From: Chloroflexota bacterium
GTDB lineage: Bacteria > Chloroflexota > Anaerolineae > Promineifilales > Promineifilaceae
Direction: 5' to 3'
Length of the DNA: 19,149 nt
NCBI GenBank assembly: GCA_024223125.1
Contig: JAAEOP010000624.1
Span: forward strand, 1 to 19,149
Below, one piece after another: positions 7,985 through 15,549 of the stretch. The notes under the pieces are model-generated. The model saw only the letters and a list, made by a program, of their open reading frames with translations. It was not told where the DNA came from and made no database searches. The first letter of the stretch is position 1, and each line of letters starts with the position of its first letter. Made by a program: the position numbers and the translations under genes.

Positions 7985-8563
7985 TTAAATTTTAAAAAAT
8001 TTAGCGGAAACTAAAGTTTGCCACTGTTGATTAAACTTGTTTACTGGTGCTTGGGGATGTAATTTATCGACCTTCCAGTTGATGGGGTTGTTGAGGATGT
8101 ATTGGCGTATGGCCGTTAAGTGACGTTCGTTCCGGATGATTTGTTCGTAATAATTACGTTGCCAAAAAGCCGTACCTGTTGTGTCACGCAATGAATTAAT
8201 GCGCCTTGAGGAAAATGTTTTTAAAGCCCTGACAATTTCCGGCAAACCATGCCGTTTTGCCGGGGCAGGTTTCAAACCTGCCCCTACATGGTCGGTATCC
8301 AAAACAATAATGCCGTGTATATGATTGGGCATGATGGCAAAAGCGTCTAAATCAACATGTGAATAATGGTTTGGTAAATCATCCCAACATGCCTGAACAA
8401 TTCCCCCCATCTCATTCAATTGTATTTTCTCGTCTATAATATCACCCAACACACATAGCCCACCCTTGACGCAAATCGTAATAAAATACGCTCCAGCTTG
8501 AGTGTAATCATACCCTTTCAGCCGGATTGATCGACGATGATGTTTATGTGGATTGTATCCCAT
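7985..8563 (-). CDS. rayT: REP-associated tyrosine transposase (RAYT, Y1/HUH family)
   Basis: A 192-residue single-strand DNA transposase of the IS200-like Y1 group, the type thought to mobilise REP palindromes. Visible motifs are YFITICVKGGLCVLG near the N-terminus, the HUH pair H81/H83 in MPNHIHGIIV, and the tyrosine motif in FWQRNYYEQIIRNE (Y138/Y139). The reading frame stays open upstream to 8857, but that part is the remnant of another gene (hsdR) joined by an in-frame palindrome. The ATG at 8563, giving MGYNPHKHHRRSIRL, is the natural family start. A second palindrome inserts VGAGLKPAPA at residues 93-102, just after the HUH motif, where it may form a surface loop. The AT-rich 3' tail (VSAKFFKI) may not be native. 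Confidence 0.88.
   Translation of the reverse strand: MGYNPHKHHRRSIRLKGYDYTQAGAYFITICVKGGLCVLGDIIDEKIQLNEMGGIVQACWDDLPNHYSHVDLDAFAIMPNHIHGIIVLDTDHVGAGLKPAPAKRHGLPEIVRALKTFSSRRINSLRDTTGTAFWQRNYYEQIIRNERHLTAIRQYILNNPINWKVDKLHPQAPVNKFNQQWQTLVSAKFFKI
8262..8284. repeat. REP-like palindrome inside the RAYT gene (copy B)
   Basis: Arms GGGGCAGGTTT (8262-8272) and AAACCTGCCCC (8274-8284) are perfectly complementary around one C. Read on the minus strand it encodes GLKPAP within VGAGLKPAPA. A flanking hairpin CCGGCAAA/TTTGCCGG lies at about 8239-8263. Confidence 0.85.
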
Positions 8564-8576
8564 ATCTTTACCTGTG

Positions 8577-8605
8577 GTAGGGGCGGGTTTCAAACCCGCC
8601 CCTAC
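8577..8605. repeat. REP-like palindrome upstream of the RAYT start (copy A)
   Basis: Two perfectly complementary 14-base arms, GTAGGGGCGGGTTT (8577-8590) and its complement (8592-8605), flank a single C. It is read in frame as VGAGLKPAPT and joins the hsdR remnant to the RAYT frame. It differs from copy B by the compensated change of G/C to A/T in the stem, which keeps pairing intact. Confidence 0.9.
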
Positions 8606-8913
8606 GTTTGATTCATACATTTCATACAAGGAATGTTCTTCTACTTCCTCATCCAACTCTTCATCCTTGAGCATCGCATACAGTCGCTGGATAGTACTGA
8701 TATAAACCCGATTGACATCACGGCTGACATCCATGGCGTTATTGGTCAGGTGGTGGATGTTGTACAGTTCGGAAAATTTACGGCCGTCGTCGGGTGTCTC
8801 AAATTGCACAAAGCCTGATCGAAGAGATTCATCTGCTCCCGGTCTTGCACGCCCCAACCAGCGTAATGGAGGAGTTTATCTATTTGTTGGCGGGCTTTTT
8901 GTTCTGGTGTCAT
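8606..8913 (-). pseudogene. hsdR: remnant of type I restriction R subunit (hsdR-like helicase)
   Basis: Two pieces of an HsdR-type protein remain. From the ATG at 8913 the frame reads MTPEQKARQQIDKLL, then HYAGWGVQDREQMNLFDQA, typical of the R-subunit N-terminus. After about 28 codons the coding sense jumps to another frame, the one beginning near SGFVQFETPDDGRKFSELYNI and continuing through RVYISTIQRLYAMLKDEELDEEVEEHSLYEM. This is the R-subunit segment just before the DECH helicase box. The DNA for the intervening nuclease and first helicase motifs is deleted, with a frame change at the join (about 8825-8840). Everything after LYEM is missing, replaced by the palindrome and RAYT gene. No hsdM or hsdS is in the window. 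Assignment is from remembered family motifs. Confidence 0.75.
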
Positions 8914-9000
8914 GTTATTTTATATTGCTCAGTAACACGCAGTAGCTTCTTGCTGTGTACTAACTGGTGTGCCTGATTACGGTTGTTGGATGGAGTGAAG

Positions 9001-9071
9001 TCGCAGGCTAAAAATAGCATACTATCCGCTAATGACCAATTCTGTAGGGTGAATTGGTCATTAGCTTGCGA
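9001..9071. repeat. hairpin-forming inverted repeat
   Basis: A perfect 15-base stem, GCTAATGACCAATTC (9028-9042) with its complement (9051-9065), has an eight-base loop. An outer pair, TCGCAGGCTAA (9001-9011) and TTAGCTTGCGA (9061-9071), matches 10 of 11 and shares bases with the inner right arm, so two alternative hairpins are possible. No target duplication flanks it. Confidence 0.8.
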
Positions 9072-9087
9072 TTTGCAAAATCGGGCT

Positions 9088-9182
9088 GTAACCATTCACT
9101 CCCCCAAGGTGCCCGGCACTTATAAACGAGTGTGCTACTCCAGTAGACTTGGTAATGAAGTGCCGGGCACCTGAATGGTTAC
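9088..9182. mobile_element. 95-bp MITE-like element with 8-bp target duplication
   Basis: Ends are GTAACCATTCA (9088-9098) and TGAATGGTTAC (9172-9182), perfectly complementary. Immediately inside, GGTGCCCGGCACTT (9108-9121) pairs with AAGTGCCGGGCACC (9158-9171). On the right the two blocks are contiguous (25 bases); on the left nine extra bases separate them. The element is flanked on both sides by ATCGGGCT (9080-9087 and 9183-9190), a perfect eight-base direct repeat that looks like a target-site duplication. It encodes no protein. It lies between the hsdR remnant and the 3' end of the membrane glycosyltransferase gene. Confidence 0.85.
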
Positions 9183-9197
9183 ATCGGGCTATAAATC

Positions 9198-10541
9198 TCA
9201 GGCACTTAATTCTGGTACGATAAAGCGGAAGAGCATATATATATCTATGGCGACGAGGGCAAGACCCAGACTGAGGGGTAGCAAGTAAAGTAGGGAGGGG
9301 AAGCGAGAGGCCAACGGCCGTGTCAACAACAATCCCCACGCGCCCAACCCTACAGCCATCCCCAGACCAATGGGAATGAGGGCCGGGAACAAGTAGCGTC
9401 CCTGATGCTGGACAAAAGTTAGATTGTAGCCGATGTGTAAAGCGGCCGTCAGCCCAAAAAGAAAAACGGGGATGATGAGGGCCAGGGTGAGGAGGGATGT
9501 TTTACGGGAAGTGTCTTTATTTTTGGGCCAGATGAAAAATGCCAGGATGAGTCCGGATGCGGCCGTACCCGTCAACAGCCACAACAAGGGGTATAACCAG
9601 GGTGGGTTGAGCATAGGCAGCGCCATCCAACCAAACTGCCCCCAAAAGCTATTGAAGCTGGTTTGGGCAAAACGGCGACCTGTTTCTGCCAGACCATACT
9701 CGGCAATCCACTGCGCGGTACGAATCTGGCCGATGACGACACTGTCGTGACGAGTTTTACCCAGAATATCCAGGCCGCCATAAAGCAGACTGTTGCGCCC
9801 CCACCACAATGCGCCCAAGAGGAAAGCGGGCACAAAAATTCGTAGTCCATTATGGATGAGCTTCCCCCATTGGCCCCAACAACGCCACAGCAAAACGACA
9901 GCGACAACGGCCGTCATTAAATACACCGTCCCTTTTGTTAGAAAACCCAATCCCAACAGAACTCCAATGGAAAGGGGGAGGGTGGCTGAATCGGCCGTGC
10001 GGGGTTGCTGGCTCCATTTGATTAGCAGAATAAGCAGAGCGGCAATGAGCAGTTCGGCCAGGGCGTCATTATTGGTGGAAGCGAGGATGGCCAGATGTTG
10101 AGGAAGGAAGGCGACGAATACGGCCGTTGTCCAGGCTACCCATTCTTGGGCTGGAAATAAGAGCCGGGCAATGCCAAAGGCCAATATGACCACTCCCACC
10201 CCCAGCAGCACAGAAAACAATCGTAAAGCGGTGAGCGATCCTCCAGTTAATAGATAAATGGGAGTTTGCAGTAGGTAGTAAAGGGGAGGCTGCCAATCTT
10301 CATAGGTGAGGGGAGCAATATCATACTGGGGTGCAAAACGAGAGCTAACGATTTCGCTGCGGTATTCTTCATCATAATCGCCTAATTCCATGATTGGTAA
10401 ACGGCCGTTTGCTAGTTGGCGAATATAATTATAATGGGCTGGTTCATCTGGCGCCTGCCAGTCCGGGGTTTTAACAGCATACAGGCTGCCCACAACCAGA
10501 TAAACAAAAACGATAATAATAACGGGGGCTAATTTACGCAT
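9198..10541 (-). CDS. GT-C-type membrane glycosyltransferase-like protein (GT39/DUF2142-like)
   Basis: A 447-residue integral membrane protein with about eleven to twelve hydrophobic segments, beginning with a signal-anchor-like helix (residues 4-22, APVIIIVFVYLVVGSLY). The first outside loop carries PDWQAPDEPAHYNYIRQL with an acidic D32/E33 pair, the hallmark of GT-C enzymes such as the PMT/ArnT and DUF2142 groups. These use lipid-linked sugar donors to modify proteins, lipids or polysaccharides at the outer face. A further loop motif, YEDWQPPLYYLLQTPIY, is also typical. The acceptor and sugar cannot be read from sequence. The gene is rich in CGGCCG and so resident in style. There is no clear ribosome binding site before the ATG at 10541. 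It is divergent from the sensor kinase at 10780, with tandem repeats in between. Confidence 0.8.
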   Translation of the reverse strand: MRKLAPVIIIVFVYLVVGSLYAVKTPDWQAPDEPAHYNYIRQLANGRLPIMELGDYDEEYRSEIVSSRFAPQYDIAPLTYEDWQPPLYYLLQTPIYLLTGGSLTALRLFSVLLGVGVVILAFGIARLLFPAQEWVAWTTAVFVAFLPQHLAILASTNNDALAELLIAALLILLIKWSQQPRTADSATLPLSIGVLLGLGFLTKGTVYLMTAVVAVVLLWRCWGQWGKLIHNGLRIFVPAFLLGALWWGRNSLLYGGLDILGKTRHDSVVIGQIRTAQWIAEYGLAETGRRFAQTSFNSFWGQFGWMALPMLNPPWLYPLLWLLTGTAASGLILAFFIWPKNKDTSRKTSLLTLALIIPVFLFGLTAALHIGYNLTFVQHQGRYLFPALIPIGLGMAVGLGAWGLLLTRPLASRFPSLLYLLPLSLGLALVAIDIYMLFRFIVPELSA

Positions 10542-10547
10542 AATTAC

Positions 10548-10589
10548 ACCGTGAACCGTATACCGTGAACCGTATACCGTGAACCGTAT
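10548..10589. repeat. three perfect tandem copies of a 14-bp unit
   Basis: ACCGTGAACCGTAT is repeated exactly at 10548-10561, 10562-10575 and 10576-10589. It is followed by a shorter tandem GGAATAC twice (about 10592-10605). The array starts seven bases upstream of the glycosyltransferase start codon and lies in its likely 5' leader or promoter. Each unit contains an internal ACCGTGAACCGT half-repeat. Confidence 0.95.
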
Positions 10590-10683
10590 ATGGAATACGG
10601 AATACGAAACACCGCCAATAGTACCAACGGGGGATAACTGCCGCTAGTTGTCACCAGTACCATCTGCCTACAAGCTTTCTACT

Positions 10684-10792
10684 TTAGATGGTAAAGATAC
10701 CCATGCCATCCTCGCCTAATGATAAATCAGGGTCATCTGGTTTCCCAACGATGATTGATACCCAATAATCAGGATGAAAATGAATCAGCATG
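10684..10792 (-). other. possible tail remnant of an unknown gene in the divergent intergenic region
   Basis: On the minus strand an open frame ends at 10684-10686 and reads HFHPDYWVSIIVGKPDDP then DLSLGEDGMGIFTI. That composition looks like real protein sequence rather than noise, but the stretch is only about 30-35 codons and overlaps the start of the sensor kinase. It may be the broken 3' end of an older gene. The rest of 10590-10770 shows nothing recognisable. Confidence 0.25.
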
Positions 10793-13700
10793 CAATTGTC
10801 AGACAAAAAATGATCATTTATGGGGTTGTTTTTGCAGCCCTAATTGGGTTTCGCTTGCTGATGCGCGGTATGAACTGGCAGATATCACACGGGGTCCAGG
10901 CATTTTTAGAATTTACAGTGGTTAGCAGTGCTTTGTTTGTAGGCACATTTGGACTGGTACGCTTTTACACACACAAAGAGGGCGTTTATTTTTTGTTGAG
11001 TATCGGCTTTTTGGGTGCCGGGTTGTTGGATGGCTATCATTTACTGGCGACAGATTTTGAGTCTAATCTGCTTAGAACATTGGATGAAATTAGCGCTTAC
11101 CAGTACCAGTGGCGTTGGACCATATCGGCCGTCTTTCTTTCTATTTTGACGGTGGGAAGCTGGTTGATCTGGTTCCGATCTTCTAAGGAGAAACATCTTT
11201 CACGGCCGTTAATGTTGTTTGCTGCGGCTGTCTTCATTCTAAACCTTCTCTATTTTGCCTCTGTTCCCTATATAGTCGCTCTGGCTGACATCTATGACAG
11301 GCAAAACATGGTCATTGCCGTATCGGCTACCTTCTTCCTCATCGCTTTGTTGGGGTATTGGCAAAAACGACTCTGGCCCACTGATCCTTTTGAGCATTGG
11401 CTCATTCTCTTCCTCATCATTATTTACAGCAGTCAGACCATGTACATGGTCTTTGCCCGCACTCCTTACGACATCTATTTTGTCGCGGCTATCTTTTTGC
11501 GTTTACTCAGTTATATCTGTGTGCTAATTGGGTTGCTAATTAGCATGTATTCCATCTTTAAGCGGGCTGAAGCGATGGCGGCTGAGCAATCAATTATTAA
11601 TGAGGTGTTGCAGCTTGAAGTGGCTGAACGGACGCGAGTAGAAGCGTCTGAGCATGAGCAGCGTCAACTGGCGGAGGCGCTGCGTGAAGTGGGCATTGCT
11701 TTGAGTTCTGTGTTGGATTTTGATCGCCTGCTGAATTTGCTACTAGACCAGATTGCCCGTGTGATGCCATATGATACGGCTAATGTGATGTTGGTACATG
11801 GCGATACAATTGAGATTGGGGTGACACGCGGTTATGGGCAGGATTTGCGGCTGGGCGTACCCCAACGCTTTTCCATCTCCAAAATGCCCAGCCTCCAGCA
11901 GATGGTGGACACTGAAAAGCCGTTGATTATTTCTAACACGGCCGTGCATGACTTATGGGTCGATCCTGAAGAGTCCCCCCATGTACATTCCTGGGCCGGC
12001 GCGCCCATCAGTGTGAAAGGGGAGGTTATCGCTTTTTTAGCCCTTAACAACAGCCAATCCGATTTTTATCAGCCAGAAGCGGCCGCTATCCTGTCTGCTT
12101 TTGCCGGCCAAGCGGCCGCTGCGTTTGACAATGTTCACCTTTATGAAGAAGTCAGCCAACGCGCCGAAGAATTGAACACCCTCAGCATAATTAGCCAGGC
12201 CATCTCTTCCACCCTTGACTTGCCAGAAACATTGGCCATCATCACCCAAAACACAGTGCGCTTGCTGCATGTTGAAGCCGCTTCTGTTGTGCTGTTAGAT
12301 GAAGCGGTCGGCGATCTGGTTTTTGCGGCCGCTTCTGGTCGGGCAGCCAATTTTGTTAAAGGGCAGCGCTTAAAAATCGGACAAGGTGTCATCGGTTGGG
12401 TTGTGGAAAATGGAGAGCCAGTCCTTGTCCCGCAGACCAAAGATGATGACCGTTACTTTGACCAATTTGATATTCAGAGCGGTTTTCAAGCGAAGACTAT
12501 TTTATGTGTGCCACTTAAAAGCAAAGACCAGACCATTGGCGCTCTGGAAGCGCTTAATAAGGAGAAAGGGGAGTTGTTCAACGAAGAGGACATGAGTTTG
12601 CTAACGCGCCTGGCCACACCGGCCGCCAATGCAATTGAAAATGCACGCCTCTTTGCACAAGCTCAACAGGAAATTACGGAACGAGTACGAATAGAAGCGG
12701 CGCTGGAAGCGGAACGATCTTTGCTGGCTCGTCGTGTAGCCGAACGCACGGCCGATCTCAGTACCGCCAATACTGAACTGGCTCGCGCTGCCCGTCTAAA
12801 GGATGAATTTTTAGCCAGTATGAGCCATGAATTACGCACACCCCTGAATGCAGTTTTAGGCATATCGGAAGCGCTGCAAGAAGAGGTTTTTGGTCCGATG
12901 AATGAGCGTCAGATCAGCTCTTTGCAAAGTATTGAAGAAAGCGGCCGTCATCTCTTAGCCCTGATTAACGATATTTTGGATTTGTCAAAAATTGGGGCGG
13001 GTAAGCTGGAACTGGAACTGATGCCAGTTCCGGTCGAGTCTGTGTGCCAGGCTAGTTTGCGCCTGATCAAACAAGATGCTCACAAGAAACGGCTGCGAAT
13101 CCATTCTTCATATGACAGCGCTGTCACGCTTATTCAAGCAGATGAACGGCGGCTCAAGCAAATGTTGGTCAACTTATTGAGCAATGCGGTTAAGTTTACG
13201 CCAGAAGGGGGACAGATTGGCCTGGAAGTGGTCGGCGATGAAGCCGGACAAATGGTGCAACTGACGGTTTGGGATTCGGGGATTGGTGTTACGGAAGAAG
13301 ATATGTTGCGTTTGTTTCAGCCGTTTGTGCAGCTAGATAGTCGTCTGGCACGAGAATATGCGGGCACAGGGCTGGGTTTGTCTTTGGTGCAGCGGATGAC
13401 GGAATTGCATGGAGGAACGGTAGCTGTGGAAAGCCGGCCGCGTGAAGGCAGCCGGTTTACAATCTCTCTGCCCTGGCAAGGAGACCCGGTTAATCTGGTT
13501 GCTGATTCTCACGGCGCAACCAGGGAATTTTTACAGATAGGAACGCTGCGGCAGGTGTTGGTGGTAGATGATTCTCCGGCAGCCACAGAACAAATCAGCC
13601 GTTATTTGCGTGAATTTCAGATTGAGGCAGTGACGCATCCGGTGGGCAAGGGAACGGTGAAATTGGTGCTGGCTTTACGCCCGGATGTGATTGTGCTGGA

Positions 13701-14340
13701 TATTTTGCTGCCCGATATGTCGGGTTGGGATGTATTGGCGGCATTGCAGTCAAATGAAGAGACACGGCCGATTCCGGTGTTGGTTGCTTCGGTGGTAGAT
13801 GAGCGAGAGAATGCTCTGGCATCCGGAGCGGCCGATTGTTTGTTGAAGCCTGTTTCCCGAATACAGTTGCAGATGGCTCTGCATCGTATTTTGCAATTGA
13901 ATGAGTGGAGGACTGGTGTGGTGGGGAATACGGCCGTGAAACCACGCATCCTTCTGGCCGAAGATAATCTGGCAAACATCAACACCTTCAGCTATTATTT
14001 GGCTGCCAAAGGGTATGAGATCATCGTCGCCCAGAATGGGGAAGAAGCGGTGCAGCAAGCTCAACAAGAGAAACCAGATTTGATTTTGATGGATATTCAA
14101 ATGCCTAAAATGAATGGATTAGAAGCAATTCAGGCAATCCGAGCCGATGCCCTTCTGGAGCGGATACCCATTATTGCGGTGACAGCGTTGGCGATGCCGG
14201 GCGACGAGGAAGCGTGTCTGGCCGCCGGAGCCAACGATTACTTGAGTAAACCGGTGCGCTTGAAAGGATTATTGGAGGCGATTCAGGCGCAGCTTGGTGA
14301 ACGACGGATGACGGATGAAAGTATGGAGGCGGACTATTAA
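10780..14340 (+). CDS. hybrid sensor histidine kinase: 8 TM (MASE3-like)-GAF-GAF-HisKA-HATPase-REC-REC
   Basis: Membrane-bound hybrid kinase; numbering is from the ATG at 10774. Residues about 13-262 hold eight membrane helices; FLLSIGFLGAGLLDGYHLL resembles MASE3 sensor domains. A coiled coil (263-305) leads to GAF1 (about 305-455) and GAF2 (about 468-625), then another coiled coil (630-675). HisKA has the phospho-acceptor H685 (MSHELRTP). HATPase_c shows N804 (LLSNAVKF), DSGIG (834-838) and GTGLGL (864-869). REC1 (about 927-1040) has D932/D933, acceptor D976 and K1025. REC2 (about 1057-1175) has D1064, acceptor D1107 and K1159. All catalytic residues are intact. AGGA (10771-10774) is correctly spaced for the second ATG at 10780. 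The 3' end overlaps the next kinase gene, so the two are co-expressed. The signal sensed is unknown. Confidence 0.92.
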   Translation: MNQHAIVRQKMIIYGVVFAALIGFRLLMRGMNWQISHGVQAFLEFTVVSSALFVGTFGLVRFYTHKEGVYFLLSIGFLGAGLLDGYHLLATDFESNLLRTLDEISAYQYQWRWTISAVFLSILTVGSWLIWFRSSKEKHLSRPLMLFAAAVFILNLLYFASVPYIVALADIYDRQNMVIAVSATFFLIALLGYWQKRLWPTDPFEHWLILFLIIIYSSQTMYMVFARTPYDIYFVAAIFLRLLSYICVLIGLLISMYSIFKRAEAMAAEQSIINEVLQLEVAERTRVEASEHEQRQLAEALREVGIALSSVLDFDRLLNLLLDQIARVMPYDTANVMLVHGDTIEIGVTRGYGQDLRLGVPQRFSISKMPSLQQMVDTEKPLIISNTAVHDLWVDPEESPHVHSWAGAPISVKGEVIAFLALNNSQSDFYQPEAAAILSAFAGQAAAAFDNVHLYEEVSQRAEELNTLSIISQAISSTLDLPETLAIITQNTVRLLHVEAASVVLLDEAVGDLVFAAASGRAANFVKGQRLKIGQGVIGWVVENGEPVLVPQTKDDDRYFDQFDIQSGFQAKTILCVPLKSKDQTIGALEALNKEKGELFNEEDMSLLTRLATPAANAIENARLFAQAQQEITERVRIEAALEAERSLLARRVAERTADLSTANTELARAARLKDEFLASMSHELRTPLNAVLGISEALQEEVFGPMNERQISSLQSIEESGRHLLALINDILDLSKIGAGKLELELMPVPVESVCQASLRLIKQDAHKKRLRIHSSYDSAVTLIQADERRLKQMLVNLLSNAVKFTPEGGQIGLEVVGDEAGQMVQLTVWDSGIGVTEEDMLRLFQPFVQLDSRLAREYAGTGLGLSLVQRMTELHGGTVAVESRPREGSRFTISLPWQGDPVNLVADSHGATREFLQIGTLRQVLVVDDSPAATEQISRYLREFQIEAVTHPVGKGTVKLVLALRPDVIVLDILLPDMSGWDVLAALQSNEETRPIPVLVASVVDERENALASGAADCLLKPVSRIQLQMALHRILQLNEWRTGVVGNTAVKPRILLAEDNLANINTFSYYLAAKGYEIIVAQNGEEAVQQAQQEKPDLILMDIQMPKMNGLEAIQAIRADALLERIPIIAVTALAMPGDEEACLAAGANDYLSKPVRLKGLLEAIQAQLGERRMTDESMEADY

Positions 14341-15445
14341 CGAAATTCCTCTGATTCTTATTGTAGATGATGAACCGACTGCCCGGCAGACGATGGAGAT
14401 GCTACTGCTGCGTGAGGGGTATGCGTTGTCTTTTGCAGTCGATGGGTATGAAGCATTGGCCCATCTGGATGAAGAACTGCCAGATGTTATTTTGTCTGAT
14501 GTTATGATGCCGGGGATGGATGGCTTTGAGTTGATTGAGCGGTTGCGACGAAATCCAAAATGGCAGCATATCCCGGTGATTATGGTGACGGCGTTGGATA
14601 GTAAGCAAGACCTGGCCCGTGGGTTGGATGCAGGCGCGGATGATTTTTTGCATAAGCCGTACAATGGGCTGGAACTGCGGGCACGAGTGCGCTCCATGCT
14701 GCGAATTAAACAACGGCAGGATGAGCTGCAAGAAACGCTGCAATTACGACGCGATTTGTCTAGTATGATTGTGCATGACATTCGCAGCCCACTCTCTTCT
14801 ATTTTGATTTATTGTGATTTGCTGGAGTCGCAGATTGGTGGGGAATCGCAGATGAGTAAAGAGTCGCAAATGGTGTCTACGATTCGAGATGAGGCGCAGC
14901 GGTTGAGCGGTTTTCTGACGGATATGTTGATGATGGCCAAGATGGAACACGGCCGTCTTCGTTTGACAAAGACGCTGATAGATTTGAATAGTATGGTTAC
15001 GGCCGTGTGTGATAGTTACCGGTCGATGGCCGACTTGAAAGAACTAAACATAGCGCTGGATTTGCCGCCTAATCACCGGGGGCTAATGCTAGATGGCAGT
15101 CTATGGCGCCGGGTATTAGATAATTTGGTTTCTAATGCAGTTAAATTTTCACCAACGAGGGGGATGGTGACTTTGCGGGTGCAATACCCGGAAAATAATG
15201 CTGATGATACTTCTTTAGCCGGTCAACAGGTCATGATTCAGGTGTTGGATGAGGGATCGGGTATCCCGGAAGAACATCGGGAAACAGTTTTTGATAAGTT
15301 TAAGATTGTGGCCTCTAAACGGCGAGATGTGTCTCAGGTGGGGTTGGGGCTGGCGTTTTGTAAAATGGTGGTGGATGCTCACGGCGGCCGTATCTTTGTA
15401 GAACCTAACATCCCACACGGCTCAATTTTTACGGTGGAATTGTAA
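14315..15445 (+). CDS. response regulator-histidine kinase fusion (REC-HisKA-HATPase)
   Basis: A soluble 376-residue protein with an N-terminal receiver and C-terminal kinase, likely a relay partner of the hybrid kinase just upstream. REC (about 12-128) has D18/D19, acceptor D62 (LSDVMMPGMDG) and K114 (HKPYN). HisKA (about 140-212) has H154 in MIVHDIRSPLSS. HATPase_c (about 255-376) has N274 (LVSNAVKF), DEGSGIPEEH (312-321) and VGLGLAF (342-348). No transmembrane or DNA-binding segment is present. The ATG at 14315 lies 26 bases inside the upstream gene and has no good ribosome binding site. A strong GGAGG (14325-14329) lies six bases before an in-frame ATT (14336) that overlaps the upstream TAA. 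Initiation at ATT would give the usual short leader before LILIVDDEP. Either way expression appears translationally coupled. Confidence 0.92.
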   Translation: MKVWRRTINEIPLILIVDDEPTARQTMEMLLLREGYALSFAVDGYEALAHLDEELPDVILSDVMMPGMDGFELIERLRRNPKWQHIPVIMVTALDSKQDLARGLDAGADDFLHKPYNGLELRARVRSMLRIKQRQDELQETLQLRRDLSSMIVHDIRSPLSSILIYCDLLESQIGGESQMSKESQMVSTIRDEAQRLSGFLTDMLMMAKMEHGRLRLTKTLIDLNSMVTAVCDSYRSMADLKELNIALDLPPNHRGLMLDGSLWRRVLDNLVSNAVKFSPTRGMVTLRVQYPENNADDTSLAGQQVMIQVLDEGSGIPEEHRETVFDKFKIVASKRRDVSQVGLGLAFCKMVVDAHGGRIFVEPNIPHGSIFTVEL

Positions 15446-15549
15446 TCAGTAATCAGTGTTCGGTATTCAGTGCGTACCGGTATATTGAGGTTTGGGGTAT
15501 TTGAAGAACCAATCTCCCAATCTCTTAATCTCCAATCTCCCAACCCATC
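15446..15549. other. convergent intergenic region with short repeats
   Basis: Lies between the 3' ends of the REC-kinase and the ATPase gene. It holds repeated CAATCTC units (about 15511-15542) and a TAATCAGT pair just after the kinase stop. No clear hairpin-plus-T-run terminator was found. Confidence 0.5.

Noticed and set aside
7985..8857. A single 290-residue protein
   Set aside because: The first 98 residues are hsdR remnant plus a palindrome-encoded peptide; the RAYT family start fits the ATG at 8563.
8913..9080. Target duplication around the 9001-9071 hairpin, making it a second MITE
   Set aside because: Flanking bases on the two sides do not match, so it is reported only as an inverted repeat.
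13595..14100. Several minus-strand frames of 116-126 codons opposite the kinase receiver domains
   Set aside because: They are complements of conserved receiver-domain coding sequence and mutually overlapping, with no ribosome binding sites or protein-like patterns.
15446..15549. Bidirectional transcription terminator between convergent genes
   Set aside because: Short direct repeats are present but no stable stem followed by a T run could be identified by eye.
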